NCBI GenBank assembly: GCA_945860645.1
Contig: CAMATG010000004.1
Coordinates: forward strand, 1 to 46,652
Source of the DNA: Candidatus Sulfopaludibacter sp. SbA3
GTDB lineage: Bacteria > Acidobacteriota > Terriglobia > Bryobacterales > Bryobacteraceae
Length of the DNA: 46,652 nt
Direction: 5' to 3'
Shown: positions 16,098 through 24,720 of the stretch, piece after piece
How the letters are laid out: every line of letters starts with the position of its first letter
Numbering within the stretch: position 1 is the first letter of the stretch
The notes under the pieces: generated by a model
What the model saw: the letters and a program-made list of their open reading frames with translations, nothing else
Databases searched by the model: none
What the model was told of the DNA's origin: nothing
Position numbers and translations under genes: made by a program

Positions 16098-17348
16098 CTA
16101 CACCGCCGCCTCCAACGCCCGCATTTTCGCGGTCAGCGTCGTTCGTTTCATGCCCAGAATATCGGCCGCCTGACTCTTGTTCCCACCCGTCCGCCGCAGC
16201 GCCTGTTCGATCAACGCCCGCTCCAGCTTCTGCACCGTCTGCTGCAGATCCATTCCCGCCTCCGGCACCGCCACGGGCGCAGGCGTCACCGTCCTGACAA
16301 TCGAGGCCCCGCCCGGCAGCGAGAAATCCGAAGGGAACAGCGTCTGGCGTTCGCCACTCAGAATCACCGCCCGCTCCACCGTATTCTCCAACTGCCGCAC
16401 GTTCCCCGGCCAGGAATACGCCTGCAGCGCTTCAATCGTCTCGGCAAACACACGCTTCGGCGCCATCCCTTCCGCCTGACAGATCTTCTCCAGGAAATGC
16501 TCCACCAGCAACGGAATATCCTGCCAACGCTCCCGCAACGGCGGTATGTGAATCGGCACCACGTTCAGCCGGTAGTACAGATCCTCCCGGAACTTCCCAT
16601 GTTCAATCCTGTGCTCCAGCTCCGCGTTCGTGGCCGCGATCACACGGACATCCAGCTTCACCGTCTCCCCTGAACCCAGCCGCTGGCACTCCCGCTCCTG
16701 CAATACCCGCAACAGTTTCGCCTGAATTTCAAACGGCAGATCCCCGATCTCATCCAGGAAGATCGTCCCCCGCTGCGCCTGCTCAAAGCGCCCAACCCGC
16801 GCCTGCATGGCCCCGGTAAACGCCCCGCGCGTATGCCCAAATAGCTCCGCTTCCAACAACGTATCGGGCAACGCCGTACAGTTCACGGTCACAATCGGCG
16901 CCGCCGCCCGGGTGCTGGCAACATGCAGCGCCCGCGCGATCATCTCTTTCCCGGTCCCGGTCTCCCCCTGGATCAACACCGTACTCCGCCGCGGCCCCAA
17001 GATGCGAATGGTATCGAACACCGGTTGCATCACCGGACTATCCCCGATCAGGAACGCGCGCCACGATTCCGTCGCGGCCTCCCGAACCACCCGGGGCGCC
17101 CAAGCCCCCGCCGAGGCAACATCGTCGAAATACTCCGCCGCGCCCAGCCGCAGCAGCCGGACAGCCTCATTCGCCGGCCCGTTTTCCCGCAGGAACGCCA
17201 CCGGCAACCCCGGATGCACCCGTTGCACCGCGTCCAGCAGCGCCGCCGGCTCCTCGCCGGCGAACGGCAACGAAATCAGCGCCCCGGCCGGCCGCGTCAT
17301 CGCCAGCAGAGCCATCGATTCCGAATCCGTAATGTGCAGTACGTCCAT
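16098..17348 (-). CDS. Sigma-54-dependent activator with degenerate receiver domain
   Basis: 416 residues, with GAGG eight bases before the ATG. Residues 1-95 resemble a response-regulator receiver, but I see no phosphorylatable aspartate at the expected strand, so it is probably a pseudo-receiver. The AAA+ domain has Walker A GETGTGKE (128-135), the sigma-54 contact loop GAFTGA (175-180), Walker B FLDEIGDLP (from 197), and the arginine-finger region FREDLYYRLNVVPIHIPPLRER. A Fis-type helix-turn-helix closes the protein (NKSQAADILGMKRTTLTAKM). No histidine kinase is nearby. rpoN and a sigma-54 promoter lie in the same window; a link to that promoter is unproven. Confidence 0.92.
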   Translation of the reverse strand: MDVLHITDSESMALLAMTRPAGALISLPFAGEEPAALLDAVQRVHPGLPVAFLRENGPANEAVRLLRLGAAEYFDDVASAGAWAPRVVREAATESWRAFLIGDSPVMQPVFDTIRILGPRRSTVLIQGETGTGKEMIARALHVASTRAAAPIVTVNCTALPDTLLEAELFGHTRGAFTGAMQARVGRFEQAQRGTIFLDEIGDLPFEIQAKLLRVLQERECQRLGSGETVKLDVRVIAATNAELEHRIEHGKFREDLYYRLNVVPIHIPPLRERWQDIPLLVEHFLEKICQAEGMAPKRVFAETIEALQAYSWPGNVRQLENTVERAVILSGERQTLFPSDFSLPGGASIVRTVTPAPVAVPEAGMDLQQTVQKLERALIEQALRRTGGNKSQAADILGMKRTTLTAKMRALEAAV

Positions 17349-17469
17349 CCGAATTTCCTCACTGGTCTATCGGCCCGCCCAAGCCCCCGCTTTATTCCAG
17401 AAAATCCCGATCCCCCTAGGGAAATGCGAAGCTCCTCCACGCGCCACCGTATACTGGTTGCAGAGCACA

Positions 17470-19098
17470 ATGGCAGGACGCCTCCTCGGTCCGACACTTC
17501 TCACCTGGGCCCTTCTCAGCACCAACCCCGCGCAGGCGCAGTCGGTCCAAAGCGCTGGCGCGAAAACAGACGCCGCCCGTGCCAGCCAGTCTCTCGCAGC
17601 CGCCAAGGCCGCCGCCCAGGCCGGCCAATGGAAAGACGCCATCGAAGGCTTCACCACGGCCATTCTCTACGGCACCGAACCTCTGGAAGCCCACCGGGAG
17701 CGCGCCAAGGCCTACACCTCCGCCGGCCGCCTCCCCGACGCCCTTGCCGACTGGTCCGCCCTCATCAAGCTGAAGCCCGACGACGGCGAAGCCCTCTCCC
17801 GCCGCGCCGCCATCCACCTGTCCGCCGGCCGCACCCGCGACGCCCAGATCGACATGGACGCCGCCCTCGCTGCCGGCTACAAAACGCCCGAACTCCTCCT
17901 TGCCCGCGCCCGCGCCCACCTCGACGCCGGCCAGCAGCGCCCCGCCATCGGCCTGCTTTCCGAAGCCATCGTCCAAACCCCCACCAACTCTCTGCTCTTC
18001 AAGGAACGCGCCACCGCCCACATGGCCCTCCGCGAGTTCAACGAAGCCATCGCCGATTTCTCCAAATTCCTCGAAGCCAACCCCAACGACGTGGAAGTCC
18101 TCGTCGAACGCGGCTTCGCCAACGGCCAGCTCGGCGACTTCGCCAAGGCCGCCACCGAGATTTCCCGCGCTCTCGCGCTGAACCCCAAACACCCCCGCGC
18201 CCTCTTTCTCCGCGGCGAAGCCTACCGCCGCCTGAACCGGAACGACGAGGCGCTCAGCGATTTCAACGCCGCCATCGGCATCTCCCCGGAAGACGCCAAC
18301 TACCACCTGGCCCGCGCCGCCACCTACACCGCCATGGGCCGCATCGAAGAGGCCTTGGCCGACCGTTCCAAGGCCATCGGCATCCAACCCGAAAACGCCC
18401 GTGCCTACATCGCCCGCGGTGGGTCCTATCACATGCTCAACCGCCACGACGAGGGCTACGCCGACCGTTCCAAGGCCATCCAAATCGCCCCCGACATGGC
18501 CGAAGCCTGGCTCGCCCGCGGCAGCGCCTATTACCTCAACGGCAATTACGAACTGGCCATCCGCGACCTCACCCGTGCCCGCGCTCTGGCCCCCAACGAT
18601 TCCGAAATCGCCGGCGTCTTCGCCAGCGCCCGCAAGAAGCTGGCCGACCAGCGCGCACCCAAGCCGGAGCCTGAGCCAGCCCCTGCGCCCGCTCCCGTCG
18701 TCATAGCCGAAGCGCCCAAGCCCCCACCGCCCCCGGCACCCAAGCCCGAACCCAAGCCCAAGCCGGTAGAAAAACCCAAGCCCCAAACCGCCGCCAACTG
18801 GCAGGACGAGGGCCGCCGTCTGGCCGCCGCCAACGATTTCAAAGGCGCCATCGCCGCCTACTCCTCCGCCATTGAAATGAACACCAAGCTCCCGCTGGCC
18901 TGGAATGGCCGCGGGTACGCCCACATGCGCCTGGCCAAGTATAAAGAGGCGGTCGACGACTTCACCGGCGCCATCAAGCTTAATCCCAACTACGCCAACG
19001 CCTACCGCAACCGCGCCGCCGCATTCAAGGCCCTCGGCAACGCCGCCATGGCCGCCGAAGACACCGACATGGCCAAAGCCCTCGGGGAACTCCGCTAA
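17470..19098 (+). CDS. Exported TPR-repeat protein with proline-rich linker
   Basis: Start MAGRLLGPTLLTWALLSTNPAQAQS predicts a cleaved signal peptide; 542 residues. At least nine TPR units fill residues of about 45-390 (for example RATAHMALREFNEAIADFSK, RGEAYRRLNRNDEALSDFN), then a Pro-Glu-Lys linker (about 395-440), then two or three more TPRs (ALNGRGYAH-type). The layout suggests a periplasmic scaffold whose repeat blocks are separated by an extended spacer. The adjacent unit repeats EALADRSKAIGIQ and GYADRSKAIQIA are near copies. It diverges from the sigma-54 activator gene and abuts the stop of the next gene exactly. Confidence 0.85.
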   Translation: MAGRLLGPTLLTWALLSTNPAQAQSVQSAGAKTDAARASQSLAAAKAAAQAGQWKDAIEGFTTAILYGTEPLEAHRERAKAYTSAGRLPDALADWSALIKLKPDDGEALSRRAAIHLSAGRTRDAQIDMDAALAAGYKTPELLLARARAHLDAGQQRPAIGLLSEAIVQTPTNSLLFKERATAHMALREFNEAIADFSKFLEANPNDVEVLVERGFANGQLGDFAKAATEISRALALNPKHPRALFLRGEAYRRLNRNDEALSDFNAAIGISPEDANYHLARAATYTAMGRIEEALADRSKAIGIQPENARAYIARGGSYHMLNRHDEGYADRSKAIQIAPDMAEAWLARGSAYYLNGNYELAIRDLTRARALAPNDSEIAGVFASARKKLADQRAPKPEPEPAPAPAPVVIAEAPKPPPPPAPKPEPKPKPVEKPKPQTAANWQDEGRRLAAANDFKGAIAAYSSAIEMNTKLPLAWNGRGYAHMRLAKYKEAVDDFTGAIKLNPNYANAYRNRAAAFKALGNAAMAAEDTDMAKALGELR

Positions 19099-21396
19099 CT
19101 AAAACTTAGCCGTCGTCAACCGCGATTCCGTCTCCCCACGCAGCCAAACCCGCAACGGCGCGTGCGGCGCGGGCGCCGGCCACGGCATCACGATCTCCAG
19201 CTTCTGCCCCGCCCCCTCCGGCGCCGGCAATCCGGCCACATCCCGCGCCGCATCCGCCGTCCACCCCGTCCGCGCAATCGCCTCCAACCCCTGCCCGCGC
19301 AACACGCCCTTAAACGTCCCCGCCTCCGCCCCCGCCTCATCAGTCAACACGAATCCCGTCAACACCGGCAGCGCCACCGTCTTCCCCAGGCTCGCCGCGT
19401 TCGACCCGCCCACCGTCGCCTCCAACGTGCAGCCCACCGGCAGCCCCGCCGGCACCGTGAAATACAACGTGTCCGCATCCAACTGCCGCCCCTCCACCGC
19501 CGCCACCGTCATCCCCGGCTCCTTGCACGCCAGCGCCACCGCCACGCCCGGCAAGTTCTGCACTTTCATCGAAAACGCTGCCGGCATGGCGACGTCAATT
19601 TCGCCCGCCAACCGCTCCACCGGCCCGGCCTGCTGCGGCGCCCGCGTCACCGCCGTAATCAACGGCTTCGGCCCCAACGCCCGCAACGCCCGTGCCAGCC
19701 GCAACGGCTGGTGCCGCCCCTCCACATGCGCTTCCATATCGATCTCCGCCGGCGCCTTCGCCGCCAGCAACACCCGCGCCTCCCGCCGACCCGCATCCCA
19801 ATCGATCCGCGCGTACTTCGACGTCAGCTTCTCAATCCGTTCCAACCCGCGCCCGGTCAGCACAATCGTCTCCGCCGCGCCCGCGTGCACCGCGATCGGC
19901 AAGCCGTCCAACGCCGGCGCCGGCGGCTGAATCGCCACCGCCAACTCCGCCTTCCCGCCCCCCTGCTGGCCGATCGTCAACGCATACGGCCCCACCGCCA
20001 TCCCAGCCGTGTTCACGGCGAATTCCAACCACTCCCCTTGCGGCCCGGCGGCAAACGGCAGCGCCACCGGCTTCGCCAGCGGATCGCCCAGGCGCAGCAG
20101 CTGCAGGCTGTTCACAAAGTACGTCGGCGCCCCCTCCAGCCGCGCCCGAACCTCGCCGCTATTGGTGGTCAAGCGGTCCGCCGAATCCGCCGTCAACCGC
20201 AGCGGCGCCAACTCTGGCACCGGGTGCACGCGCACGTCCCCGGCCACCTCCACCGTCGCCCAGTCCCACTCCGCGATTAGCTTATACATCCCCGGCTTCG
20301 CCGTCTTCGGCACCGACGCGACCCGCAGCAGCTTCTCCCCCACCGGCACGCTCACCGGCACGGTAATCACCGCGCCCTTCCCGTCCACCAGCTTCCACCG
20401 GAACGCCCGGCCCGCGCTCCCCAGGTCCAGGTCCGCGGCTTCCACCGGCGCCGTCGCCGGCAGCCCGATGGCCCAATGCGCCGTCCGCGCCAACTGCAAC
20501 TTCGGCGGCGCGCCCAGCGGCATCCGCCGCGCCCACAAATACGCAAACTTCGTACGCGACGCCGCCGTCTTCGCCGCGCACAACGCCGGCTCCGGTGCCT
20601 CCCGCAACAGCGCCGATCGCAGTTCCGTCTTCGGGAACATCAACGATCGCATGTTCAAAAACAACGCCGCCCCGCCCCCCGCCAAACCCACCGTATTCCC
20701 AAAGAACAGTCCCGCCACCGACGACGCCAACATCGCCGATTGCTGCCATCGCTGCTGCGGTTCCGGCGCCAGCGGGTCGTAGGACCCAATCGCCGGATTC
20801 AGCGTCCGGAACAACGAAAGCGTCTGCTGGTCGAGCGAAGCCGTCCGGTCCAGCTTCGCCGCTCCGCCCGTGGTCGCTAATCCCTGCAGCGCCGCGTCCA
20901 CCGCCCGGTCGTCGTTCTGCCGCCGCCCCGTCAGCGCCGAAAGGACGATCTCCGTCTGCGCCGTTTTCTCCGAATACTCGGCCAACTGCGCGATCAACTC
21001 CGGGTCTTTCGTCGCCGCGTGGCGCATCTTGTCATCGTCCAACCCGCGCGGCCCGTAGGCCACCGCGATCGCCGCCACGTCCTCCGGCAGCACCCACTCC
21101 TGCCGCGAGTTCGCCTTTTTCGTTTCCAATAGCCGCAACTCGCCCGTCGCCGGCGTCAGTAGCAACAGTGCCACCCGCGCCCCGCTCACGTCCGTCGGCA
21201 CCGGCGGATCGGAGGGGAAGAAGACCACCGTATCGCCCTTCTGTAAGCGGTTCACGCGATCTATCGGGATCGCGTAGGCGGCGTCCGGCCGTCGCGCCTC
21301 CAGGCGAAAATAAGCCACCGCGGCACCCGCCGGACAGACCGGGGCCGCGGTGGTGATCTTGGTTAGGAGCAGGAAAAGGAGGGCAGGTAGGCGCAC
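19099..21396 (-). CDS. Large exported protein of unknown function
   Basis: The protein has 765 residues from a GTG start (MRLPALLFLLLTKITTAAPV) with a signal peptide. The N-terminal 200 residues have a beta-rich part (AIPIDRVNRLQKGDTVVFFP) and a helical segment. A small hydrophobic stretch follows (ASSVAGLFFGNTVGLAGGGAALF, near 225). The rest is a chain of beta-sandwich-like modules with conserved GRGLERIEKLTSKYARIDW. I recognise no catalytic motif. Similar lineage-restricted proteins occur in Solibacter-type genomes as far as I recall. Its stop abuts that of the TPR gene. A scaffold or adhesion role is only a guess. Confidence 0.6.
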   Translation of the reverse strand: MRLPALLFLLLTKITTAAPVCPAGAAVAYFRLEARRPDAAYAIPIDRVNRLQKGDTVVFFPSDPPVPTDVSGARVALLLLTPATGELRLLETKKANSRQEWVLPEDVAAIAVAYGPRGLDDDKMRHAATKDPELIAQLAEYSEKTAQTEIVLSALTGRRQNDDRAVDAALQGLATTGGAAKLDRTASLDQQTLSLFRTLNPAIGSYDPLAPEPQQRWQQSAMLASSVAGLFFGNTVGLAGGGAALFLNMRSLMFPKTELRSALLREAPEPALCAAKTAASRTKFAYLWARRMPLGAPPKLQLARTAHWAIGLPATAPVEAADLDLGSAGRAFRWKLVDGKGAVITVPVSVPVGEKLLRVASVPKTAKPGMYKLIAEWDWATVEVAGDVRVHPVPELAPLRLTADSADRLTTNSGEVRARLEGAPTYFVNSLQLLRLGDPLAKPVALPFAAGPQGEWLEFAVNTAGMAVGPYALTIGQQGGGKAELAVAIQPPAPALDGLPIAVHAGAAETIVLTGRGLERIEKLTSKYARIDWDAGRREARVLLAAKAPAEIDMEAHVEGRHQPLRLARALRALGPKPLITAVTRAPQQAGPVERLAGEIDVAMPAAFSMKVQNLPGVAVALACKEPGMTVAAVEGRQLDADTLYFTVPAGLPVGCTLEATVGGSNAASLGKTVALPVLTGFVLTDEAGAEAGTFKGVLRGQGLEAIARTGWTADAARDVAGLPAPEGAGQKLEIVMPWPAPAPHAPLRVWLRGETESRLTTAKF

Positions 21397-21454
21397 TCGT
21401 TAATAAAGACGCAGCGGGGGCTGGAAAAGTTGTGCGGCAGGTTAGGATATGTTT

Positions 21455-22117
21455 ATGCGCGTTGCGGCCATCGCCGGAGCCACCGGGCTAACAGGCCATT
21501 ACGTCCTGAATCGCCTGCTGGACGATGGCGGCTACGACCCCGTGCTGGCCGTCCTCCGCAAGCCCATGCACCGCAACCACCCGCGCCTCCGCGAAAAGGT
21601 GGTGGAGTTCGATTCCCTCTCCGCGCTCGCCCCCACACCGGTCGACGTAGCCTTCTGCTGCCTCGGCACGACCATTCTCAAGGCCGGTTCCAAAGAGGCG
21701 TTTCGAACGGTCGACCACGACTACGTGCTGGCCTTCGCCAACTGGGCGCGCGCGAATGGCGCCCGGCATTTCCTGCTCGTGTCGTCGGTCTCCGCCTCCC
21801 CGCATTCCGGCAACTTCTACCTCCGCGTCAAGGGCGAAACGGAGCGCGACCTGGCGCAACTTGGCTTCGATTGGCTCGACATCTTCCAGCCCAGTTTTCT
21901 GCTCGGAAACCGGTCCGAATCCCGCCCCGGTGAACGCATCGGCCAAGCGGTGATCCAGGCCGTCGAGTTCGTGCTGGTAGGCCCTCTGGAGCGTTACCGG
22001 GGTATCGGCGGCGCATCCATCGCCCAAGCCATGCTCGCCCGCGCCAACACCCCCGGTGACCCCGGCATTCGCCGCCACGAATGGGCCTCCATCACCGCCC
22101 TCGCCGCCACTGCCTAG
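21455..22117 (+). CDS. NAD(P)H-binding protein, TIP30/HTATIP2-like short-chain fold
   Basis: This 220-residue atypical short-chain dehydrogenase fold has the cofactor loop IAGATGLTGHYVLNRLL and the strings VDVAFCCLGTTILKAGS, VDHDYVLAFANWA, HFLLVSSVSAS and FYLRVKGETERDL. The Y-x3-K pair of the active site is present (YLRVK). The ATG at 21455 is preferred because AGGA sits seven bases upstream; the ATG at 21449 is too close to it. The family includes human TIP30 and bacterial NAD-binding homologues of unknown substrate. The stop overlaps the convergent CPBP gene by 4 bases. Confidence 0.85.
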   Translation: MRVAAIAGATGLTGHYVLNRLLDDGGYDPVLAVLRKPMHRNHPRLREKVVEFDSLSALAPTPVDVAFCCLGTTILKAGSKEAFRTVDHDYVLAFANWARANGARHFLLVSSVSASPHSGNFYLRVKGETERDLAQLGFDWLDIFQPSFLLGNRSESRPGERIGQAVIQAVEFVLVGPLERYRGIGGASIAQAMLARANTPGDPGIRRHEWASITALAATA

Positions 22118-23100
22118 GTCGACAAGAACACCCGCGCCACGACATTCGTCAGCGCATGCGTAATCATCGCCGACCGCACCGACCCCGTCGCCTGATACGA
22201 CTTCGCATAGAAATACCCCGCAATCGCCGCCACCAACGCGAACCGCCAATTGGGGAAATGGCCAAACGGCAGATGCACCGCTCCGAACACCACCGCGCTC
22301 ACCGCCAGCCCCACTCCCGCCCCCATATATTGCTTCAGTTTCCCCAACAACATCGCCCGGAAAACAATCTCCTCCCGCAAGGCCACGAAGATAAAATGCC
22401 CCAAAAACGTCCCGATCACCGATAACGCCAGCTTCCCCATATCCGCCGGCAACGGCCGCAGTTTTGCGAACCCGATCGGCACCCCCACCGCCAGCGCCAC
22501 CGGGATGAACAGCGCCCACCACTTCACGCCCTGCTTCCACTCCTCGGCCGTCGGAATGAACCCGAATTTTTCAATGACCGGCCGCCGGAATAACAACACC
22601 GCAAACAAGAACGTCCGCAGCCAGGCGAACTCCCCAATGATCGGCGTCGGCGCCTTCGGCCACGGGACAAAATACAAAACGGCCGACGCTTTCAACAGCG
22701 CCACCGCCCCAAACACCAGTAAAACTGGCGTATCCGTCTCCGGAAACCACAGATACCAGAACGCGAAGAACGCCGTGATCGCCACCGTCCCCGCCAGTTG
22801 CCAAAGCTCCCCACCCCCCGCCAACAGCCACGTCACGGGCGTGATCAGCGTCAACGCCGCCGCCACCCGCACCGGCGCCAACGCCCCCAGCCGCTCCCGC
22901 GCGGCCGCCGACCCCGTCGCCAAAAACAGCCCCGCTTCAATTAAAAATGCGGCCAAAATACCCGCCAATTGCCCATTGGGGATATTCTGTTGATGCATGT
23001 ACATCGCCCCGCCGACGCCTGCCAGCGGCAGGATCGTCAGCAACGAAATCATCAACGCGTTCAAACGCGGCGCCGCCTGCATGGTTCTAGTATCCGCCAT
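22114..23100 (-). CDS. CPBP-family intramembrane glutamic protease
   Basis: 328 residues from MADTRTMQAAPRLNAL (an ATG at 23082 is also possible). At least eight hydrophobic helices are visible. The CPBP/Abi motifs are complete: REEIVFRAML (the catalytic double glutamate and arginine), FGAVHLPFGHFPNW, and SAMITHALTN with the third-motif histidine. Members include CAAX prenyl proteases and bacteriocin self-immunity or processing factors; the substrate here cannot be told. Its start region overlaps the divergent exported protein gene. Confidence 0.88.
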   Translation of the reverse strand: MADTRTMQAAPRLNALMISLLTILPLAGVGGAMYMHQQNIPNGQLAGILAAFLIEAGLFLATGSAAARERLGALAPVRVAAALTLITPVTWLLAGGGELWQLAGTVAITAFFAFWYLWFPETDTPVLLVFGAVALLKASAVLYFVPWPKAPTPIIGEFAWLRTFLFAVLLFRRPVIEKFGFIPTAEEWKQGVKWWALFIPVALAVGVPIGFAKLRPLPADMGKLALSVIGTFLGHFIFVALREEIVFRAMLLGKLKQYMGAGVGLAVSAVVFGAVHLPFGHFPNWRFALVAAIAGYFYAKSYQATGSVRSAMITHALTNVVARVFLST

Positions 23101-23806
23101 CGCCTTCGCCGCCGACCCTCCCCCCGGCCTCGCCCGCAAAGCCGCCGAGCGCGAAACCGCCAGCGAAGCGGTCCGCGAGAAGTACCTCTACCAGCAAAAG
23201 GTGCGGATTGAAGAGATCAGCAACCGCGGCATCAAAGCGGGCGAATACACCGAAACCCGCGAAATCCTCTTCACCGCCAATGGCGGGCGCGAAGAAAAGC
23301 TGGTCGGCAAACCCAGCTCCTCCCTCGTTCGCCTCATCCTCACCGAAGAGGACTTCCGCGATCTTCGCGAGATCCAGCCACTCCTCCTCACCAAGGAGCG
23401 CCTCTGGCTCTATTCCTCCACCTTCCGCGGCGAAGAAACGGTGCAAAGTACGGAGTGCTGGGTCCTCGAAATCAAGCCCCGCCAGCTCCTCGATGGTCAA
23501 CGCCTCTTCCAGGGCCTCCTCTGGATCGCCAAAGACGACTTCTCCGTCGTCCAAAGCGAGGGCCAGGCGGTGCCGGAGATCCTCGGCACGAAAAAGGAAA
23601 ATCTTTTCCCGCGTTTCCGCACCCTGCGGCATCGTATGCCTGACGGGTTTTGGTTTCCGGTGCTCACAGTGGCCGACGATACGCTCCCCTTTCGCAATGG
23701 GGCGCTCCGTCTCCGCATGCGTGTCGAATACGCGAACTATCAAGAGTTCGGGTCCGACACGGTGATCCGCTTCGACCAGCCCCCGCCAGAGGAAAAGAAG
23801 CCTTGA
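23081..23806 (+). CDS. Exported protein of unknown function (possible LolA-like fold)
   Basis: The likely start MVLVSAIAFAADPPPG gives 241 residues with a very short signal-like hydrophobic stretch; an ATG at 22997 would give a longer one preceded by KRGAAC, so the start is uncertain. The mature part is rich in strands and charged residues (KYLYQQKVRIEEIS, YTETREILFTANGGREEKLV, LWIAKDDFSVVQSEGQAVP, MPDGFWFPVLTVADD), which suggests an outer-membrane lipoprotein-sorting-like half barrel. This is inference from the pattern only. Four bases of its end overlap the next small gene, so the two are probably translated together. Confidence 0.6.
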   Translation: MVLVSAIAFAADPPPGLARKAAERETASEAVREKYLYQQKVRIEEISNRGIKAGEYTETREILFTANGGREEKLVGKPSSSLVRLILTEEDFRDLREIQPLLLTKERLWLYSSTFRGEETVQSTECWVLEIKPRQLLDGQRLFQGLLWIAKDDFSVVQSEGQAVPEILGTKKENLFPRFRTLRHRMPDGFWFPVLTVADDTLPFRNGALRLRMRVEYANYQEFGSDTVIRFDQPPPEEKKP

Positions 23807-23973
23807 TCCACCTGCGCGGTTTGTGTCCCGGCTGCCAACATCAACAGCAAATCCCCTCCCCGCGAGGGAGCGTCTACGTGTTGTGCCGCCTGGCTTTAAC
23901 GGATCAGAGCCTCCGCAAATACCCCACCCTCCCCGTACTCGTCTGCGCCGGCTTTGAACCCGCCCAGAATTGA
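23803..23973 (+). CDS. Small four-cysteine protein, translationally coupled
   Basis: This gene encodes 56 residues from a TTG start (23803-23805) that overlaps the previous stop in the tetranucleotide TTGA, with GAGG about ten bases upstream. The protein begins with HLRGLCPGCQHQQQ and later has SVYVLCRLAL and LPVLVCAGFEP, so its cysteines form a CxxC plus two single cysteines. This could be a structural zinc site. The spacing RKYPTLPV-LVC is typical of short Acidobacteriota proteins that I recall only as unnamed. Function unknown. It sits between an exported protein and a TetR gene; the stop lies inside a 12-base palindrome. Confidence 0.55.
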   Translation: MIHLRGLCPGCQHQQQIPSPRGSVYVLCRLALTDQSLRKYPTLPVLVCAGFEPAQN

Positions 23974-23983
23974 CATCGATGTC
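23972..23983. promoter_or_regulatory. 12-base perfect palindrome upstream of tetR-like gene
   Basis: GACATCGATGTC reads the same on both strands and lies 31 bases upstream of the regulator start codon. It differs from the operator near 24682, so self-regulation through it is speculative. Just after it, TGGGA-GAGAAG-TCCCA (24000-24016) can pair across the ribosome-binding site of the regulator gene. Confidence 0.3.
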
Positions 23984-24014
23984 CGAATCTGGGAAGACTT
24001 GGGAGAGAAGTCCC

Positions 24015-24629
24015 ATGGGTATTGCCGAACGCCGAGCACGCGAAAAGGACCAACTCCGCCACAAAATCCTCGAGGCGGCCGTCGATCTGTTCATCAAGAA
24101 CGGCTTCGAATCCGTCACCATGCGCGGCATCGCCGACCGCATCGAGTACTCCGCGTCCACCATCTACCTGTACTTCAAGAACAAGACCGAGATCGTCGGC
24201 GCCATCTGCTCGGAAACCTTCGAAACCCTCATCGAACGCCTCGACGAGATCGAAAACCGCGGCCTCGCCCCCCTCGATCAGTTCACCGCCGGCCTCCGCT
24301 GCTACATCGCCTTCGGTCTGGAACACCCCCACCAGTACCAACTGGTCTTCAACAACTCCACCCCCGAAGGCTGCGCCGACATGGAAGAGCCCAACCAGCT
24401 CGGCATGCAGGCCCTGGAATACCTCGGCCGCTGCATCGCCCGTTGCCAGGCCGCGGGCATCTTCCACCCAACCGACCCCATCAGCGACGCCATCGCCGTC
24501 TGGATGCAGCTCCACGGCGCCACCTCCGTCCTCATCAACGACCACGGAAAATACAACTTCCCCTGGCCCTCGCAAGAAGCCCTAATTGATCGTACGGTTG
24601 ACCTGATCGTCCGTGGCTTGCGCGCGTAA
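24015..24629 (+). CDS. TetR/AcrR-family transcriptional regulator
   Basis: Start MGIAERRAREKDQLRHKIL with GGGAGA upstream gives 204 residues. Residues of about 10-58 are the TetR helix-turn-helix (ILEAAVDLFIKNGFESVTMR, then IADRIEYSASTIYLYFKNKTEI). The C-terminal half is a ligand-binding and dimerisation domain related to TetR_C WHG types. It lies 91 bases upstream of an ABC efflux operon in the same orientation, and a 15-base palindrome covers the promoter of that operon. It is therefore very likely the local repressor, released by a substrate of the pump. Confidence 0.92.
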   Translation: MGIAERRAREKDQLRHKILEAAVDLFIKNGFESVTMRGIADRIEYSASTIYLYFKNKTEIVGAICSETFETLIERLDEIENRGLAPLDQFTAGLRCYIAFGLEHPHQYQLVFNNSTPEGCADMEEPNQLGMQALEYLGRCIARCQAAGIFHPTDPISDAIAVWMQLHGATSVLINDHGKYNFPWPSQEALIDRTVDLIVRGLRA

Positions 24630-24655
24630 ATAATTTCAAGGAGTCATGAACCATC

Positions 24656-24683
24656 TTGACTCCGTGATCACGCGTGTTATTCT
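24656..24683 (+). promoter_or_regulatory. Sigma-70-type promoter of the efflux operon
   Basis: TTGACT (24656-24661) and TATTCT (24678-24683) are separated by 16 bases and match the -35 and -10 hexamers well. The spacer contains the 8-base palindrome GTGATCAC (24664-24671). The permease start codon is 38 bases downstream. Confidence 0.65.
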
Positions 24684-24696
24684 GAACACTGTTCAG
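24682..24696. promoter_or_regulatory. Probable TetR-type operator
   Basis: CTGAACACTGTTCAG is a perfect inverted repeat with 7-base arms and a 1-base centre. It overlaps the end of the -10 hexamer and the expected start of transcription, the position at which a TetR repressor would block RNA polymerase. GAAC-GTTC arms are common in operators of this family. Confidence 0.7.
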
Positions 24697-24720
24697 TAAC
24701 TGATCGACGGACGCTAACCG

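Noticed and set aside
17416-18924. 502-codon minus-strand frame opposite the TPR gene
   Set aside because: The composition is glycine- and valine-rich without domain features; the plus frame has a signal peptide and TPR repeats.
21488-22540. 350-codon minus-strand frame across the TIP30-like gene
   Set aside because: It overlaps two genes with clear family motifs and itself shows only low-complexity glycine- and valine-rich sequence.
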